Shown: positions 43,336 to 52,374, counted from the stretch's first letter. The stretch is 61,857 nucleotides of DNA from Psychroflexus maritimus (GCF_011089875.1 NZ_JAANAS010000035.1:1-61857), one strand, 5' to 3'. Notes: generated by a model from the letters alone, not told the origin. A program made the numbers and translations.

Positions 43336-45831
43336 TCATAAAGTCCATAAAATACCCAAATTAGCTGTAAATCCAAGACCAACATTATCGATTTGCTGAA
43401 TGTTTTGCTCATTTATTCTGTTGAGCCTGAAGTTCTTTCTTAATAAGTTGTGCTTATCGGTGAGGTTAATAAAACCGAGTGATATTTTAAATTTTCCCGC
43501 TCTTTCAGTATTAAATCGATATTGTAACGATGAGTCTAATCTAAAATAATCTGGAAGTGTACCCGAATTGGCATGTTCAAAATTAATTAGATTTCTATTA
43601 GACAGTTCTATTAAAGGCAAGTTTGTATTTGTTGGCGTAAAAGGTAAACCCGTGTGGTAATTTAATGCTATGGAAAGGCTCCAGTTTTTGTATTTAAAAT
43701 GATTACCCCAAGTGATTTGGTGATTGAGATTATTATTACCCCTGAATTCCTGACTGCCAAAACTCAGGTGTTCATCTGTATGGGCGTAACTCAACCAGGT
43801 ATTCAGCCATTTGTTTTTAAAATACATATGAAACAACACCCCATAGATTCTTGAATCCCCTGTAAGTATATCTTCAAATTGATCTTCATTTTGAAAACGC
43901 TGATCGTTTGTAGAAATACCGTTTAGCCCTCTATTATAGATACTGGCGTAACCACCAACATTATTCAATCGCCATTTTAGCATGACTTCAACTTGATAGG
44001 TTTGCTGCAAGGGAGGTGAAATACTATCTCCGCTTACGACCCATCTTCGCTTTTCAATGCCCAGAAAATTTTGATCTAAATCTATAATCTGCTTAAAGTT
44101 TTGAGATTTAGCTTCACCGCGAAGAACTACGCCTATATTTTTATTTAGGTTGTAATCGACCTGAAATCGTGGTTCAATCCTCAATTTATCATCTCTCTGA
44201 AAATATGCAGTCCTAAAGCCGGTGTAAAATTTCCATTTGTCTTTACGAAAGCTATAGGAACCAAAACCAGAATAAATATTACTAACCTGTCCTAAATTGA
44301 GGAAAGCTTCGGTAACAGTATTATTAAAACGATTAAAAACCACGCTGCCTTCAAAGTCTATACCCACTTTAAATACACTGTTGGGGTTTTGCTTTTGCCA
44401 TATAAATTGAGTGACATAGTTTTCAACGGTATTGGATTGAGTCGTGTCTAAATTTCCCGAAAACGTATTGTTCATGCCTTCAGAAGCATGTCTGGAGTAA
44501 TTTGATTTCAAAAAAACTCGTTCACTTTTATTTATGGAATAAGTGGCGTCTAAACCAATAGCTGCATTTTGATTGTTATAGTCACTTGTTTTAGTGTCTT
44601 GAATACTTATATTTTCTCTATAATCTAACCTGTTTTCAAACCAGATGCCTTGTACATTAATTCTTAATTTTTCTCCGAACTTTCGTTTGATCTGAAATTG
44701 AGCATCCTGATAATAAAAATCAGCTTCGCGAGTGATGTTGTCAGACAGGTCTGAATCTTCTGATAACTCAAGATCAGTATCTCTGTAAGCTTTTTGGGTG
44801 TAAGATTGAAACGTAGGTGAATCAAAAACATCGGTAAACGACCTTTGGATAGCAAAAGCAAACTCGGTATTTTCATCTAAAGCCAGACGGGTAAAAGCCT
44901 GACTGCTAAGCGCATTTATTCCAACACCATAGCTATTATTATCAGCTATTTTCTCATCAAAGTTTAGTTTAATTGTTCCGGTTAGAGCATTCCCGAATTC
45001 TGCCGGAGTGGCATTGTCTATCACGCTAATCTTTTGAACTAAATTTTCATTAAAAGCTGAAAGCAAACCAAAAAAGTGGGAGTTCTGAAACATTCTTATG
45101 CCATTCCAGAGCACCAGGTTCTGATCATTGATTCCACCTTTTATATTTAATTCGGCGACGGATTCTACGTTAGTTGAAATTTGAGGGAGATTTAACAAGC
45201 TTACAAAAGCATCCTGTTGCGTCTGACCAGCCAATAGAGGCATTTTTTTGATATCAACTTGAATATGATTATCCCGATTGATATAAATACTATTGGTGTA
45301 TAAGGCTTTCAGGTTAACAGCCTCTAAATTGATTTGCTTAGGATTCATTATTACCGAGATTTGCTGTGGGGAATCTTCAGTAATTATCAACTTATAATCT
45401 TCATGATTGAAATGAGAAAGAGTAAATTGAGCAGGAAACTGTTTTAAATCTAAAAACAAGTGACCATAAACATTAGTAGATTTATTATAAGGCTTTATAT
45501 AAGCTCCGACTATAGGTTCTTTTGCAGAAGTTTTAAGTGTTATTTTATGGGAATATGCTTTAGATACAATCCAAATTCCGTTGGAATACTTACTAAAGTC
45601 TATCCCATTAGTCAATTTTATCAGTCTCCTGAATTGACTGAAAGTCTTGGGCAGACTATCTGTGCAATTCAGCTGTTTTAAATCTTCAGACGCATAATTG
45701 AAAGAAACGCCGTATTTATTTTCAGCCTTGGTTAATATAGTGGTGCAGGAAATTTGATTAGGGATGTTTTGGGAATACAAATTGAAACAGCAGAAGAATA
45801 TGACGAAAGAAAAGAACCTTAGAAATTTCAT
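43336..45831 (-). CDS. TonB-dependent receptor with N-terminal signalling (STN-like) domain
   Basis: 831 residues. Signal peptide (~1-20). Residues ~25-100 look like an STN/secretin-like signalling domain ('KAENKYGVSFNYASEDLKQL'). ~110-180 is a carboxypeptidase-regulatory-like domain, ~190-285 the plug ('VAELNIKGGINDQNLVLWNG'), and the rest the outer-membrane barrel ending in an aromatic C-terminal strand ('GLGFTANLGILWTL'). Such receptors take up or sense large ligands and signal through FecR to an ECF sigma factor. The gene overlaps the FecR gene by one base (TAATG). It is shorter than SusC-type receptors and has no SusD partner. Confidence 0.88.
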   Translation of the reverse strand: MKFLRFFSFVIFFCCFNLYSQNIPNQISCTTILTKAENKYGVSFNYASEDLKQLNCTDSLPKTFSQFRRLIKLTNGIDFSKYSNGIWIVSKAYSHKITLKTSAKEPIVGAYIKPYNKSTNVYGHLFLDLKQFPAQFTLSHFNHEDYKLIITEDSPQQISVIMNPKQINLEAVNLKALYTNSIYINRDNHIQVDIKKMPLLAGQTQQDAFVSLLNLPQISTNVESVAELNIKGGINDQNLVLWNGIRMFQNSHFFGLLSAFNENLVQKISVIDNATPAEFGNALTGTIKLNFDEKIADNNSYGVGINALSSQAFTRLALDENTEFAFAIQRSFTDVFDSPTFQSYTQKAYRDTDLELSEDSDLSDNITREADFYYQDAQFQIKRKFGEKLRINVQGIWFENRLDYRENISIQDTKTSDYNNQNAAIGLDATYSINKSERVFLKSNYSRHASEGMNNTFSGNLDTTQSNTVENYVTQFIWQKQNPNSVFKVGIDFEGSVVFNRFNNTVTEAFLNLGQVSNIYSGFGSYSFRKDKWKFYTGFRTAYFQRDDKLRIEPRFQVDYNLNKNIGVVLRGEAKSQNFKQIIDLDQNFLGIEKRRWVVSGDSISPPLQQTYQVEVMLKWRLNNVGGYASIYNRGLNGISTNDQRFQNEDQFEDILTGDSRIYGVLFHMYFKNKWLNTWLSYAHTDEHLSFGSQEFRGNNNLNHQITWGNHFKYKNWSLSIALNYHTGLPFTPTNTNLPLIELSNRNLINFEHANSGTLPDYFRLDSSLQYRFNTERAGKFKISLGFINLTDKHNLLRKNFRLNRINEQNIQQIDNVGLGFTANLGILWTL

Positions 45832-46742
45832 TAGTCTTTTGCTGAGCTGATTTCAAATGTAGAACTATTTAATTTTTTATAGTTAAGGTCAAGAGAACGG
45901 CAGACCAAATCTATAATATCTTCCGCTTCCATATCATGGTTGTAGGCACCTGTAAAATTTATGCTGTCTGAAAGTTTTAGCTTGATTTTGATATTTTTTT
46001 GCTTTTCAATGTCAGCAATAACTTCTGCCAGTGGCGCACTTTCAAAACTTGAGCGTTTCATTATCCAATTTGGCTTTGCAGTATTGACAAGTCTAATTTT
46101 TTGTTTTGCATTATCTATGCTCTGTCCGGGCTCTAAAACAACTTCTCTATCTGAAAAATTGACTTTGACTTTTCCGGTATAACAAGTCACAGAAAATCGG
46201 CTATTCCTGGATGCTACATTAAATGTTGTGCCTAAAACCTGAACCCTTCCATTAGGCGTTTCTACTGTAAAGGTTTTGCCTTCCTCTACATCAAAGTAGG
46301 CTTCACCTTTAAGGGCAACAATTCTTTCATCCTCCCAATTGTCTTGATTGAAAGCAATATTAGACATGGCATTTAACCTGACCTGGCTATCATCCGGTAG
46401 TTTTATAAAATCTTCTTTAGCCACAGAACTGGTAATACTGGTCATGTCTTGATCAGTTCCGTTATAGGTTAATATAAACAATGAAGTTGATAACAATACG
46501 ATTAAGACAGCGGCTATTTTCAAAAAAGGAAACTCTGATTTATTTTTGGATATGGTCTTTTTCTGCTGAAGACGTTCAAATTCTTGTTCAACATCAAAAT
46601 CTGGTTTGGGTAAATCTTCTACTTCTTCCAGTGTGCTTTTCCACGCCTGAAATTCTTCCTCAGAAAGTTTACGCTTTACCTCTTCAATATCAATTTCTCT
46701 ATTGAGGTATTGGTGGATGATATGTATGTTTTTATCCTTCAT
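45831..46742 (-). CDS. FecR family anti-sigma factor
   Basis: 303 residues. Cytoplasmic N-terminal ~70 residues ('NREIDIEEVKRKLSEEEFQAW') bind the sigma factor. One membrane helix (~72-93) follows, then the periplasmic FecR domain (~110-205, 'LPDDSQVRLNAMSNIAFNQD', 'VALKGEAYFDVEEGKTFTVE', 'VLGTTFNVASR'). The C-terminal DUF4974/STN-like part (~225-300) contacts the receptor's signalling domain. Encoded between the sigma factor and the receptor, the standard arrangement of cell-surface signalling units. Confidence 0.92.
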   Translation of the reverse strand: MKDKNIHIIHQYLNREIDIEEVKRKLSEEEFQAWKSTLEEVEDLPKPDFDVEQEFERLQQKKTISKNKSEFPFLKIAAVLIVLLSTSLFILTYNGTDQDMTSITSSVAKEDFIKLPDDSQVRLNAMSNIAFNQDNWEDERIVALKGEAYFDVEEGKTFTVETPNGRVQVLGTTFNVASRNSRFSVTCYTGKVKVNFSDREVVLEPGQSIDNAKQKIRLVNTAKPNWIMKRSSFESAPLAEVIADIEKQKNIKIKLKLSDSINFTGAYNHDMEAEDIIDLVCRSLDLNYKKLNSSTFEISSAKD

Positions 46743-46779
46743 CTATATATTAAACGCACAGCCTTTAAAAAACCCTACC

Positions 46780-47283
46780 TTATTTTTCGATTTCTTTTCG
46801 AATGGTCTGTAAAGCTATGCTGATTCGTTTTTCTACGGCTTTTACCGAAATTTCTAATTCTTCAGCAATCTCTTTATATTTCAGACCCTGTACCCTATTC
46901 ATCAAAAATGCTTCCTTACTCGCCTCAGGCATAATTGAAAGAATATAATTCATTTTTTGCTTTTTCTGGTCACTAACTTCTTCAGTTTTGTCTTCATTAA
47001 GAAAATCTTCGTTGGTGATGCTGAGGTGTTTGTTCTTTTTTCTCAAAATATCAACAACCCGATTTCTGCCAACCGTAAACACATAATTTTTAGCTTTAGC
47101 CTCCGGCACTTTTTTACAATTTTTCCAAAGTGTAATGAAGGCTTCCTGCATCCCTTCTCTGGCAATTTCAGTATTTTGATATTTCAAAAACAAAAACTGA
47201 AACAGCTGTTCACCAATATTGTAAAATAATTTTTTGTAAACTATTTCATTACAAACATCCGGATGTGATTTTTTTTCTTTCAA
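46780..47283 (-). CDS. ECF-type RNA polymerase sigma factor
   Basis: 167 residues. Sigma-70 region 2 (~25-90, 'FLKYQNTEIAREGMQEAFIT', 'KNYVFTVGRNRVVDILRKKN') and region 4 (~110-163, 'EAFLMNRVQGLKYKEIAEEL', 'VKAVEKRISIALQTI'). The only plausible start is a TTG at 47283: the frame is closed by TAA two codons upstream and the next ATG would remove region 2. It is released when the receptor senses its ligand and probably activates this unit's own genes. Confidence 0.9.
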   Translation of the reverse strand: MKEKKSHPDVCNEIVYKKLFYNIGEQLFQFLFLKYQNTEIAREGMQEAFITLWKNCKKVPEAKAKNYVFTVGRNRVVDILRKKNKHLSITNEDFLNEDKTEEVSDQKKQKMNYILSIMPEASKEAFLMNRVQGLKYKEIAEELEISVKAVEKRISIALQTIRKEIEK

Positions 47284-47309
47284 TGCTTAAAAATAGAAAA
47301 TTTTTGAAA

Positions 47310-47705
47310 TTAAGTTGAATGTTTCTCTAAATATCCTTCAATTCTGTTGATAAGCGTTTGTAAATCATTGATGTCATCAAGAGCTTTGTTGCTTAATAAT
47401 AGTTCAAGCTTGTATTGGTCTTCAACCAAAACCACCGGCAACTCAAAAGCCGGTCTAAATTTGGATTTATACAATTGTTGAAATTCGTCGGCATGTAAAA
47501 ACTTCATCTCTGCTTTGGCGTTTTTTCGATATCTTTTCCAAGCTTTTTTTTCGCCTAAAGCATGATAAGTCAAATCGCATAATTTACAGGGATAGGTTTT
47601 GGGACTAAACATTTTATGCGCAGAATCCATCAAAGTATTTTTTAATCCCGAATCGGCGTTGTAAACAAAAATTAATTTTGGTTTTTCGCTTTTAGTGGTC
47701 ATCAT
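47310..47705 (-). CDS. Small CxxC-containing protein, unknown function
   Basis: 131 residues. 'PKLIFVYNADSGLKNTLMDS' near the N-terminus, then 'YPCKLCDLTYHALGEKKAWK' with a CxxC pair (Cys40, Cys43), and a C-terminal helical part. The opening resembles a family sometimes annotated as 'GTPase' in Flavobacteriia, but no G motifs are present. It overlaps the end of the broken gldC by 14 bp and so belonged to a gldB-gldC operon. It is itself intact. Confidence 0.65.
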   Translation of the reverse strand: MMTTKSEKPKLIFVYNADSGLKNTLMDSAHKMFSPKTYPCKLCDLTYHALGEKKAWKRYRKNAKAEMKFLHADEFQQLYKSKFRPAFELPVVLVEDQYKLELLLSNKALDDINDLQTLINRIEGYLEKHST

Positions 47706-48037
47706 TCAACTCTAATTTTTCAGCAAAATAGGCACAAAAATCTTTCATGGTTTCACTCATTTTTTCATCTTGAGTGGCTTGGTAGTAGGTATCGCTCATC
47801 GTGACCAGAGTCTGATGAAAAAAATGCTTCATTTCGTCTACCGGCATGTCTTTGGTCCAAAGGTCTATTCATTCGTAGGCTTTCTTTAGATTTATGATCC
47901 CAAACCGAAAGAAAAGCGGCTTTGGCTTCTTCATTTTCAACTCCACCGTCCTGGGCAGACCAGTTAATGGCTTCCGGGATTTTATTTTCATCGGTTGTTA
48001 CTCGTAATATGATATCGGAGGTCTTCTTCATATTCAT
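47692..48037 (-). pseudogene. gldC: Gliding motility protein GldC, frameshifted
   Basis: The first ~35 codons read 'ILRVTTDENKIPEAINWSAQ', DGGVENEEAKAAFLSVWDHK and SKESLRM, which is GldC. After 'LRM' the frame is lost, but one frame over the rest is complete: 'IDLWTKDMPVDEMKHFFHQT', LVTMSDTYYQATQDEKMSET and ...FCAYFAEKLELNDDH, ending at TAA 47692-47694. GldC normally has LRIDLW here, so about 4 bp (an 'aatg' duplicate in cgaatgaatagac, near 47867-47880) appear to be inserted. GldC is a cytoplasmic accessory protein that improves gliding through GldB. Start ATG 48037 overlaps the former gldB stop as TAATG, so the operon junction is preserved. Confidence 0.85.
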
Positions 48038-48420
48038 TAAGGTTTATATTTAGATTGCTAAAATAAGATTTGTTCGTCTGTATTTATAATTTCTTCTATG
48101 CTCTTTTCCGGATGGCGCTCAGCATAAGCATTTACGATTTGCCACCCGAGATATTGCCCCAGTCTTGGCGGCGTTTCATTATCAATTTTGAGATAAAATT
48201 TGGTAAACGGCCCGGGCTTTAAAAATCGTCTTCTCAAATCTGATTTGGTGCTGTAAAGCAAATCACGCTCGACAAAATACTACCAAATCATAGTCTCATA
48301 AGTCATGGCCCATCTCCTACTGTTTACAATCTCCAAAATGTTCATCCGTTTCAAGTTTTTGGATTCGGAAAAGTATCTTGGATTTTGCCCGAATATCTTT
48401 CAGCTTTCTTATTCACTTAT
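48037..48420 (-). pseudogene. gldB: Gliding motility lipoprotein GldB, 3' remnant with stops and frameshifts
   Basis: The C-terminal part is recognisable: 'YFVERDLLYSTKSDLRRRFL', PGPFTKFYLKIDNETPPRLG and 'WQIVNAYAERHPEKSIEEI', then an amber stop (48058-48060) followed in frame by QSKYKP and the natural TAA. Another amber lies in 'YETMIW-TAG-YFVERDLLY'. Further upstream the similarity jumps between frames ('GKIQDTFPNPKT', 'ETDEHFGDCKQ', 'RRWAMTYETMIW'). The N-terminal ~60% and the lipobox are absent. GldB is essential for gliding in Flavobacterium johnsoniae, so this copy cannot work. Upstream to 48613 nothing coding is left. The G+C content looks higher than in neighbouring genes (29/60 in 48121-48180). 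Confidence 0.8.
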
Positions 48421-48628
48421 CAAATTCTGATGTTTTTTCAGTTATTATCATTCAAAATTGTATCCATTAAGATACAAATATAATCAATATTTTGGATTTG
48501 AAAAGAATTGTAATTTAATCTCAGAATTCGTTTTAAATGCTCCACAACTAATTTATCTTTAGTACAAATTTAAGAAAACAATTTTCGTTTTAATACAATT
48601 TAAAACAAATGAATTGTATTTTTACCTT

Positions 48629-50515
48629 ATGGATGAAAAAAGATTTTATTTAGTTTATGATTTAGAAGAATTAAATCAAGTCTCATCAGTAGATGAGAAA
48701 AACATAAATGACTTTTTTTATCAGAAATATCAGTTTGAATCGGATTTTAAAACAAGCATCCCCGAAGAGTCGTTTGTTATACTCCTCCTTTCAGATAAGG
48801 AAAACAAAGAGTTTATTGAAAAAACCAAAGACAAAAAATTCAAAATAGGCTTTCTTCCTCATCAACAAAATTTTGAAACTAGAAATGGGTTTCAAATTTC
48901 AGAAAGTATAACAAATTGCCTTGAAGAATTTAAAGAAAATGATAAAGTAATCAACTCAGACTTACTCTATTGTAATGAGAAAGTAGTTTTTAATTATTTG
49001 ATTATTGGAAGCTTAGTTACTACGTTTACTAAAAAAAGAACACAAAATAGATTTGTGTCCTTTATCAAGCAACTATGGGGATTACTTAAAAATTACAACA
49101 AAACAAAACCTAAAAAAGTTGAAATTACCGCAGATAAAAAGGACTCTTTTAGTACGGCTGTGGCAGAGGTTTTAATAACTCAACATGGGAAAAATTCGGT
49201 TATTTCTAGGCTCATATTAGAAAATTCTTATCTTAATGATGGGTTATTTCATGCTTTACTCTTTGCACCAAGAAGTTTTTCTGAAGTCATTTTTTCTTTT
49301 ATCAAATCAAAATTTAGCTTAAGGCAATTTAAAGGGATTAAAGCTTTCCATTTTTTAGGCCACCTCAAAACCGACCAACTAAAGCTTAAATTTGAACAAA
49401 GCACAAAGTATAGTATAGACGGTGAAGTTCTTGAAACAGAGAATTTACTTATTGAAATTCAAGAGAGTTTTCAGCTTATTCCAAGTAAAAGTTTGCTTTT
49501 TACCAAAGAAGAAAAAAACAATAAAAAAACCTTTCGAACTGAAAACCTACCAAAGGGTGAAGCTATGACAGAAATGATTGGTAAACGATTACCACTTATT
49601 AAACACGCTTCAACAGAAGAATATAAAGAGCTTTTTACCACTTTAAGAGATAATGCTAAAACTAAATCCTCTTACCTTATTTTGATGATTTTATCTACGC
49701 TTTTAGCCACCTTTGGGCTTTTTGCAGATTCAACACCTGTAATTATTGGAGCGATGATTTTAGCACCGCTAATTTCTCCTGTAATATCTTTATCTATGGG
49801 AGTTTTAAGACAAGAAAAAAAAATCGTGCAAGATAGTTTGGTAACTATTGGTTCAGGTATTCTATTTTCTTATATAGCTGCTATCATCCTTACTTTAATT
49901 ACACCTTTATATGCCATTAATAGCGAAATCAGTTCTCGTTTAGAGCCTAATTTACTTGATTTAGGAATTGCTGTGATTTCTGGAATTGCAGGTGCTTATG
50001 CGCATGCCAACACGGCCATCGCAAAAACCTTAGCTGGTGTTGCTATTGCTGTAGCGCTAGTTCCTCCTTTAGCTGTTTCTGCCATTGGTCTAGGTTGGGG
50101 AGAATGGAAAGTTTTCCTTGGTGCTTTTCTGTTACTTATCACTAACTTAACAGGAATGGTGCTAGCTGGCTCTTTTACCTTTTTATTAATGGGATATAGC
50201 CCGTTTAAAATAGCTAAAAAAGGTTTATTTATTTCATTACTTATTGTACTTTCTATTAGTGTACCCCTTGGCTACGGCTTTTTTCAAGTAGTAAAGGAAA
50301 ACAAAATTGTTAATTCTGTGAACAGAATGGAGGTGAAAGATATGAGGATAAAGCAAGTAGAAGTAATTAACAAAAACCCTTTGAAGCTAGCCATTCAAGT
50401 GGTAGCCAAACATGAACCAGGAGATGAAGATATTACATTAATCAAAAAACAAATAGAAAGTAAACTTGGAAGAGAAGTACAGTTTGAAATGACTTTTAGC
50501 CTTGAGGTTAAGTAA
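48629..50515 (+). CDS. DUF389 (TIGR00341-like) membrane protein
   Basis: 628 residues from ATG 48629; a TTG at 48614 is possible but less likely. The N-terminal ~350 residues are soluble. The C-terminal part has about six hydrophobic helices (~355-545): 'LILMILSTLLATFGLFADST', 'IIGAMILAPLISPVISLSMG', 'IAVISGIAGAYAHANTAIAK' and 'LAGVAIAVALVPPLAVSAIG', the diagnostic DUF389 core. A ~70-residue soluble tail closes it. The 350-residue N-terminal extension is longer than in most members. Function unknown, possibly transport. Located just outside the accessory block. Confidence 0.85.
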   Translation: MDEKRFYLVYDLEELNQVSSVDEKNINDFFYQKYQFESDFKTSIPEESFVILLLSDKENKEFIEKTKDKKFKIGFLPHQQNFETRNGFQISESITNCLEEFKENDKVINSDLLYCNEKVVFNYLIIGSLVTTFTKKRTQNRFVSFIKQLWGLLKNYNKTKPKKVEITADKKDSFSTAVAEVLITQHGKNSVISRLILENSYLNDGLFHALLFAPRSFSEVIFSFIKSKFSLRQFKGIKAFHFLGHLKTDQLKLKFEQSTKYSIDGEVLETENLLIEIQESFQLIPSKSLLFTKEEKNNKKTFRTENLPKGEAMTEMIGKRLPLIKHASTEEYKELFTTLRDNAKTKSSYLILMILSTLLATFGLFADSTPVIIGAMILAPLISPVISLSMGVLRQEKKIVQDSLVTIGSGILFSYIAAIILTLITPLYAINSEISSRLEPNLLDLGIAVISGIAGAYAHANTAIAKTLAGVAIAVALVPPLAVSAIGLGWGEWKVFLGAFLLLITNLTGMVLAGSFTFLLMGYSPFKIAKKGLFISLLIVLSISVPLGYGFFQVVKENKIVNSVNRMEVKDMRIKQVEVINKNPLKLAIQVVAKHEPGDEDITLIKKQIESKLGREVQFEMTFSLEVK

Positions 50516-50690
50516 CTAAATAGCTAGTTGAAAACCTACAGCACCTAAAATAGCAACGCCCATTCCTCCTATTCTAACACCACGATATAAATGATTAACA
50601 AGCTGTTTTACTATAGGCTTTTTTATCTTCTATTCCTAGAATTCCGCTCCATTTTAAAGAAGATATTTCTTAACCACTATTTTCTTTCCC
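50516..50690 (-). pseudogene. Fragment of a membrane protein gene
   Basis: Minus-strand DNA encodes 'VNHLYRGVRIGGMGVAILGA' and VGFQLAI up to a TAG at 50516-50518, right next to the DUF389 stop. Upstream, in another frame, 'EISSLKWSGILGIEDKKAY' precedes a stop. The pattern of a basic helix end plus a Gly/Ala-rich hydrophobic tail looks like the end of a membrane protein with at least one frameshift. I cannot assign a family, and chance cannot be excluded. Confidence 0.35.
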
Positions 50691-50708
50691 AATAAGAGAG
50701 TTGAAAAC

Positions 50709-51713
50709 TCATTTTTTACCTGTAATCAAGGTTGCAGTTAGCTGATTCAATTTATTTGCTGCTTCGGTATTTTGGTAATCATGTAGTCCAAATATAAATT
50801 CCATATTGTTATAAGCTACATGAGTCACTCCGTCTTTAGTTTCGTATAATAACATTTTAAGAGGTAAATCAATTCCTAAACTTGGGCGTTCTTGCATTAA
50901 ACTTGAACCCATTTCAGGATTACCGTACAACAGCAAGATACATTTACCTATTGAATAATTAGCTTCTTGTGCAAAACTTTGAAAGTCATGAGCCGCAATC
51001 AAATCAACTTCTTTATTTTTTTTAATTGCATGCAATATGCTTTTAGCTGTTTCATCAAAATTAGATGTACTTTGAAGAATTTCAATACCTTCTAATTCTT
51101 TGAAATTCAAATCTGAATTTTGAAAAGGCTTCTCCTGATTAGAAAGATTTTTCACAATTGAATTCAATACCCTTGAATTAGATTCCGCAGTTTGTATGCT
51201 CTCCTCTAACCCATATCTTTTAATCAAATAATGACCATCAACAAATTGAGCAAAATCATTGTTATCGTCTTTAAAAAAATGTATCCGCAAAGGAAGGTCT
51301 AGTGCTACTAAAGGGTTTTCGTTGATTAAAGGATTGATTAATTGATTGGTGTAAAGGTGATGAAAGGAGGAAAAATCAATGGTCATACCAACAGATTCAG
51401 CCTTTTCTTGATGGTCAAAGGTATTTGTTACCATCATTCCAGGATTCGCATTCATCAATTCATTAAACTTAACATAGAAATCATCTACTTCAATATTGAG
51501 TTTAAATTGAATTAAATGTGAAGATAAAGTTGATGTTAAATCAGATTCTCTATTTTCTTTACTTCCCTTCTTAGCATCATTTTCAGAAGATACCTCCGAA
51601 GACGATTTTTTTTCTATTACTGCTTCATTGGTTTTTATTTGTTTATTTTCTTCACAAGAAATTAAAAATAAAAGTACAAATAGTTTAAATAGTGAAAGAA
51701 TTATAAAACGCAT
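50709..51713 (-). CDS. Lipoprotein with two DUF302 domains
   Basis: 334 residues. Lipobox 'LLFLISCEENKQ' (Cys20), then a Ser/Lys/Glu-rich linker (~21-65). Two DUF302 domains follow (~68-185 and ~190-330). Each contains the pattern 'NP.(V/L).(L)DLPLR/K' plus a short acidic 'KDxNDFAQFVD' or 'ETKDGVTHVAYNNMEF' strand. DUF302 proteins bind small ligands or metals in unknown roles and are common in sulfur- or stress-related settings. Single gene with a short spacer to the divergent DUF2147 gene. Confidence 0.8.
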   Translation of the reverse strand: MRFIILSLFKLFVLLFLISCEENKQIKTNEAVIEKKSSSEVSSENDAKKGSKENRESDLTSTLSSHLIQFKLNIEVDDFYVKFNELMNANPGMMVTNTFDHQEKAESVGMTIDFSSFHHLYTNQLINPLINENPLVALDLPLRIHFFKDDNNDFAQFVDGHYLIKRYGLEESIQTAESNSRVLNSIVKNLSNQEKPFQNSDLNFKELEGIEILQSTSNFDETAKSILHAIKKNKEVDLIAAHDFQSFAQEANYSIGKCILLLYGNPEMGSSLMQERPSLGIDLPLKMLLYETKDGVTHVAYNNMEFIFGLHDYQNTEAANKLNQLTATLITGKK

Positions 51714-51822
51714 ACACTCATTTTTTAGGAGTAAAAATAGGAAAAATCTTTTGGTGATGACCCTATCTAAAAGCGAAAGTTTAAAATGCTATTAAAAGAA
51801 GTTAAAGTAAAAATCAAAAACT

Positions 51823-51830
51823 TACTTTTG
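51823..51830 (+). promoter_or_regulatory. Promoter -7 element of the DUF2147 gene
   Basis: TACTTTTG, a perfect TAnnTTTG match, 12 bp before the ATG at 51843. It lies inside the longer frame that opens at 51786, which decides for the shorter protein with a signal peptide at its start. Confidence 0.6.
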
Positions 51831-51842
51831 AAAGAAAAAGAA

Positions 51843-52268
51843 ATGAAATACCAGTTTATTTTTTTAATGCTTACCTGCATTAGTGCTAATGCCCAAGAAA
51901 TCGTAGGAAAATGGATTACAGTTGATGATAATACGGGTAAAGAAAAGTCGGTAGTTGAAATTTACGAGAAAGAAGATGGTAAACTATATGGTAAAATTAT
52001 TGAATTTTTGGAAGAAGGAGCTCAACCTGACGACACCTGTGAGCATTGCAAAGGAAGTATGAAAGGTAAAAAATTAATGGGCTTTGAAGTCTTAAGCGGT
52101 TTTGAAAAAAAAGGCGACAAATACGAAAATGGAAAAGTTACCGATCCTGAAGCCGACAAAACATACGATTCAAAAATTTGGGTAGATGAAGATGATGCTT
52201 CAATACTAAAAGTAAGAGGATATGTCTCTTTTATTTATAGAACGCAAGAATGGAAAAGAAAAAAATAG
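51843..52268 (+). CDS. Secreted DUF2147 domain protein
   Basis: 141 residues. Signal peptide 'MKYQFIFLMLTCISANAQ', then the DUF2147 lipocalin-like domain: 'EIVGKWITVDDNTGKEKSVV', 'LYGKIIEFLEEG', a Cys pair in 'DDTCEHCKGSMKGKKLMGF' and 'GYVSFIYRTQEWKRK' at the end. Proteins of this family are exported and small, and are often genomic neighbours of lipid or stress genes; the ligand is not known. Confidence 0.85.
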   Translation: MKYQFIFLMLTCISANAQEIVGKWITVDDNTGKEKSVVEIYEKEDGKLYGKIIEFLEEGAQPDDTCEHCKGSMKGKKLMGFEVLSGFEKKGDKYENGKVTDPEADKTYDSKIWVDEDDASILKVRGYVSFIYRTQEWKRKK

Positions 52269-52374
52269 AACAATTAAACAGATCTTAATCTTTTATGTTA
52301 GGGTAAAAAACGCAGCTATTATTCCTTAATGGAGGTTCTATGCTAGATTAAAGTATATTGAAAAACTAGATAAC

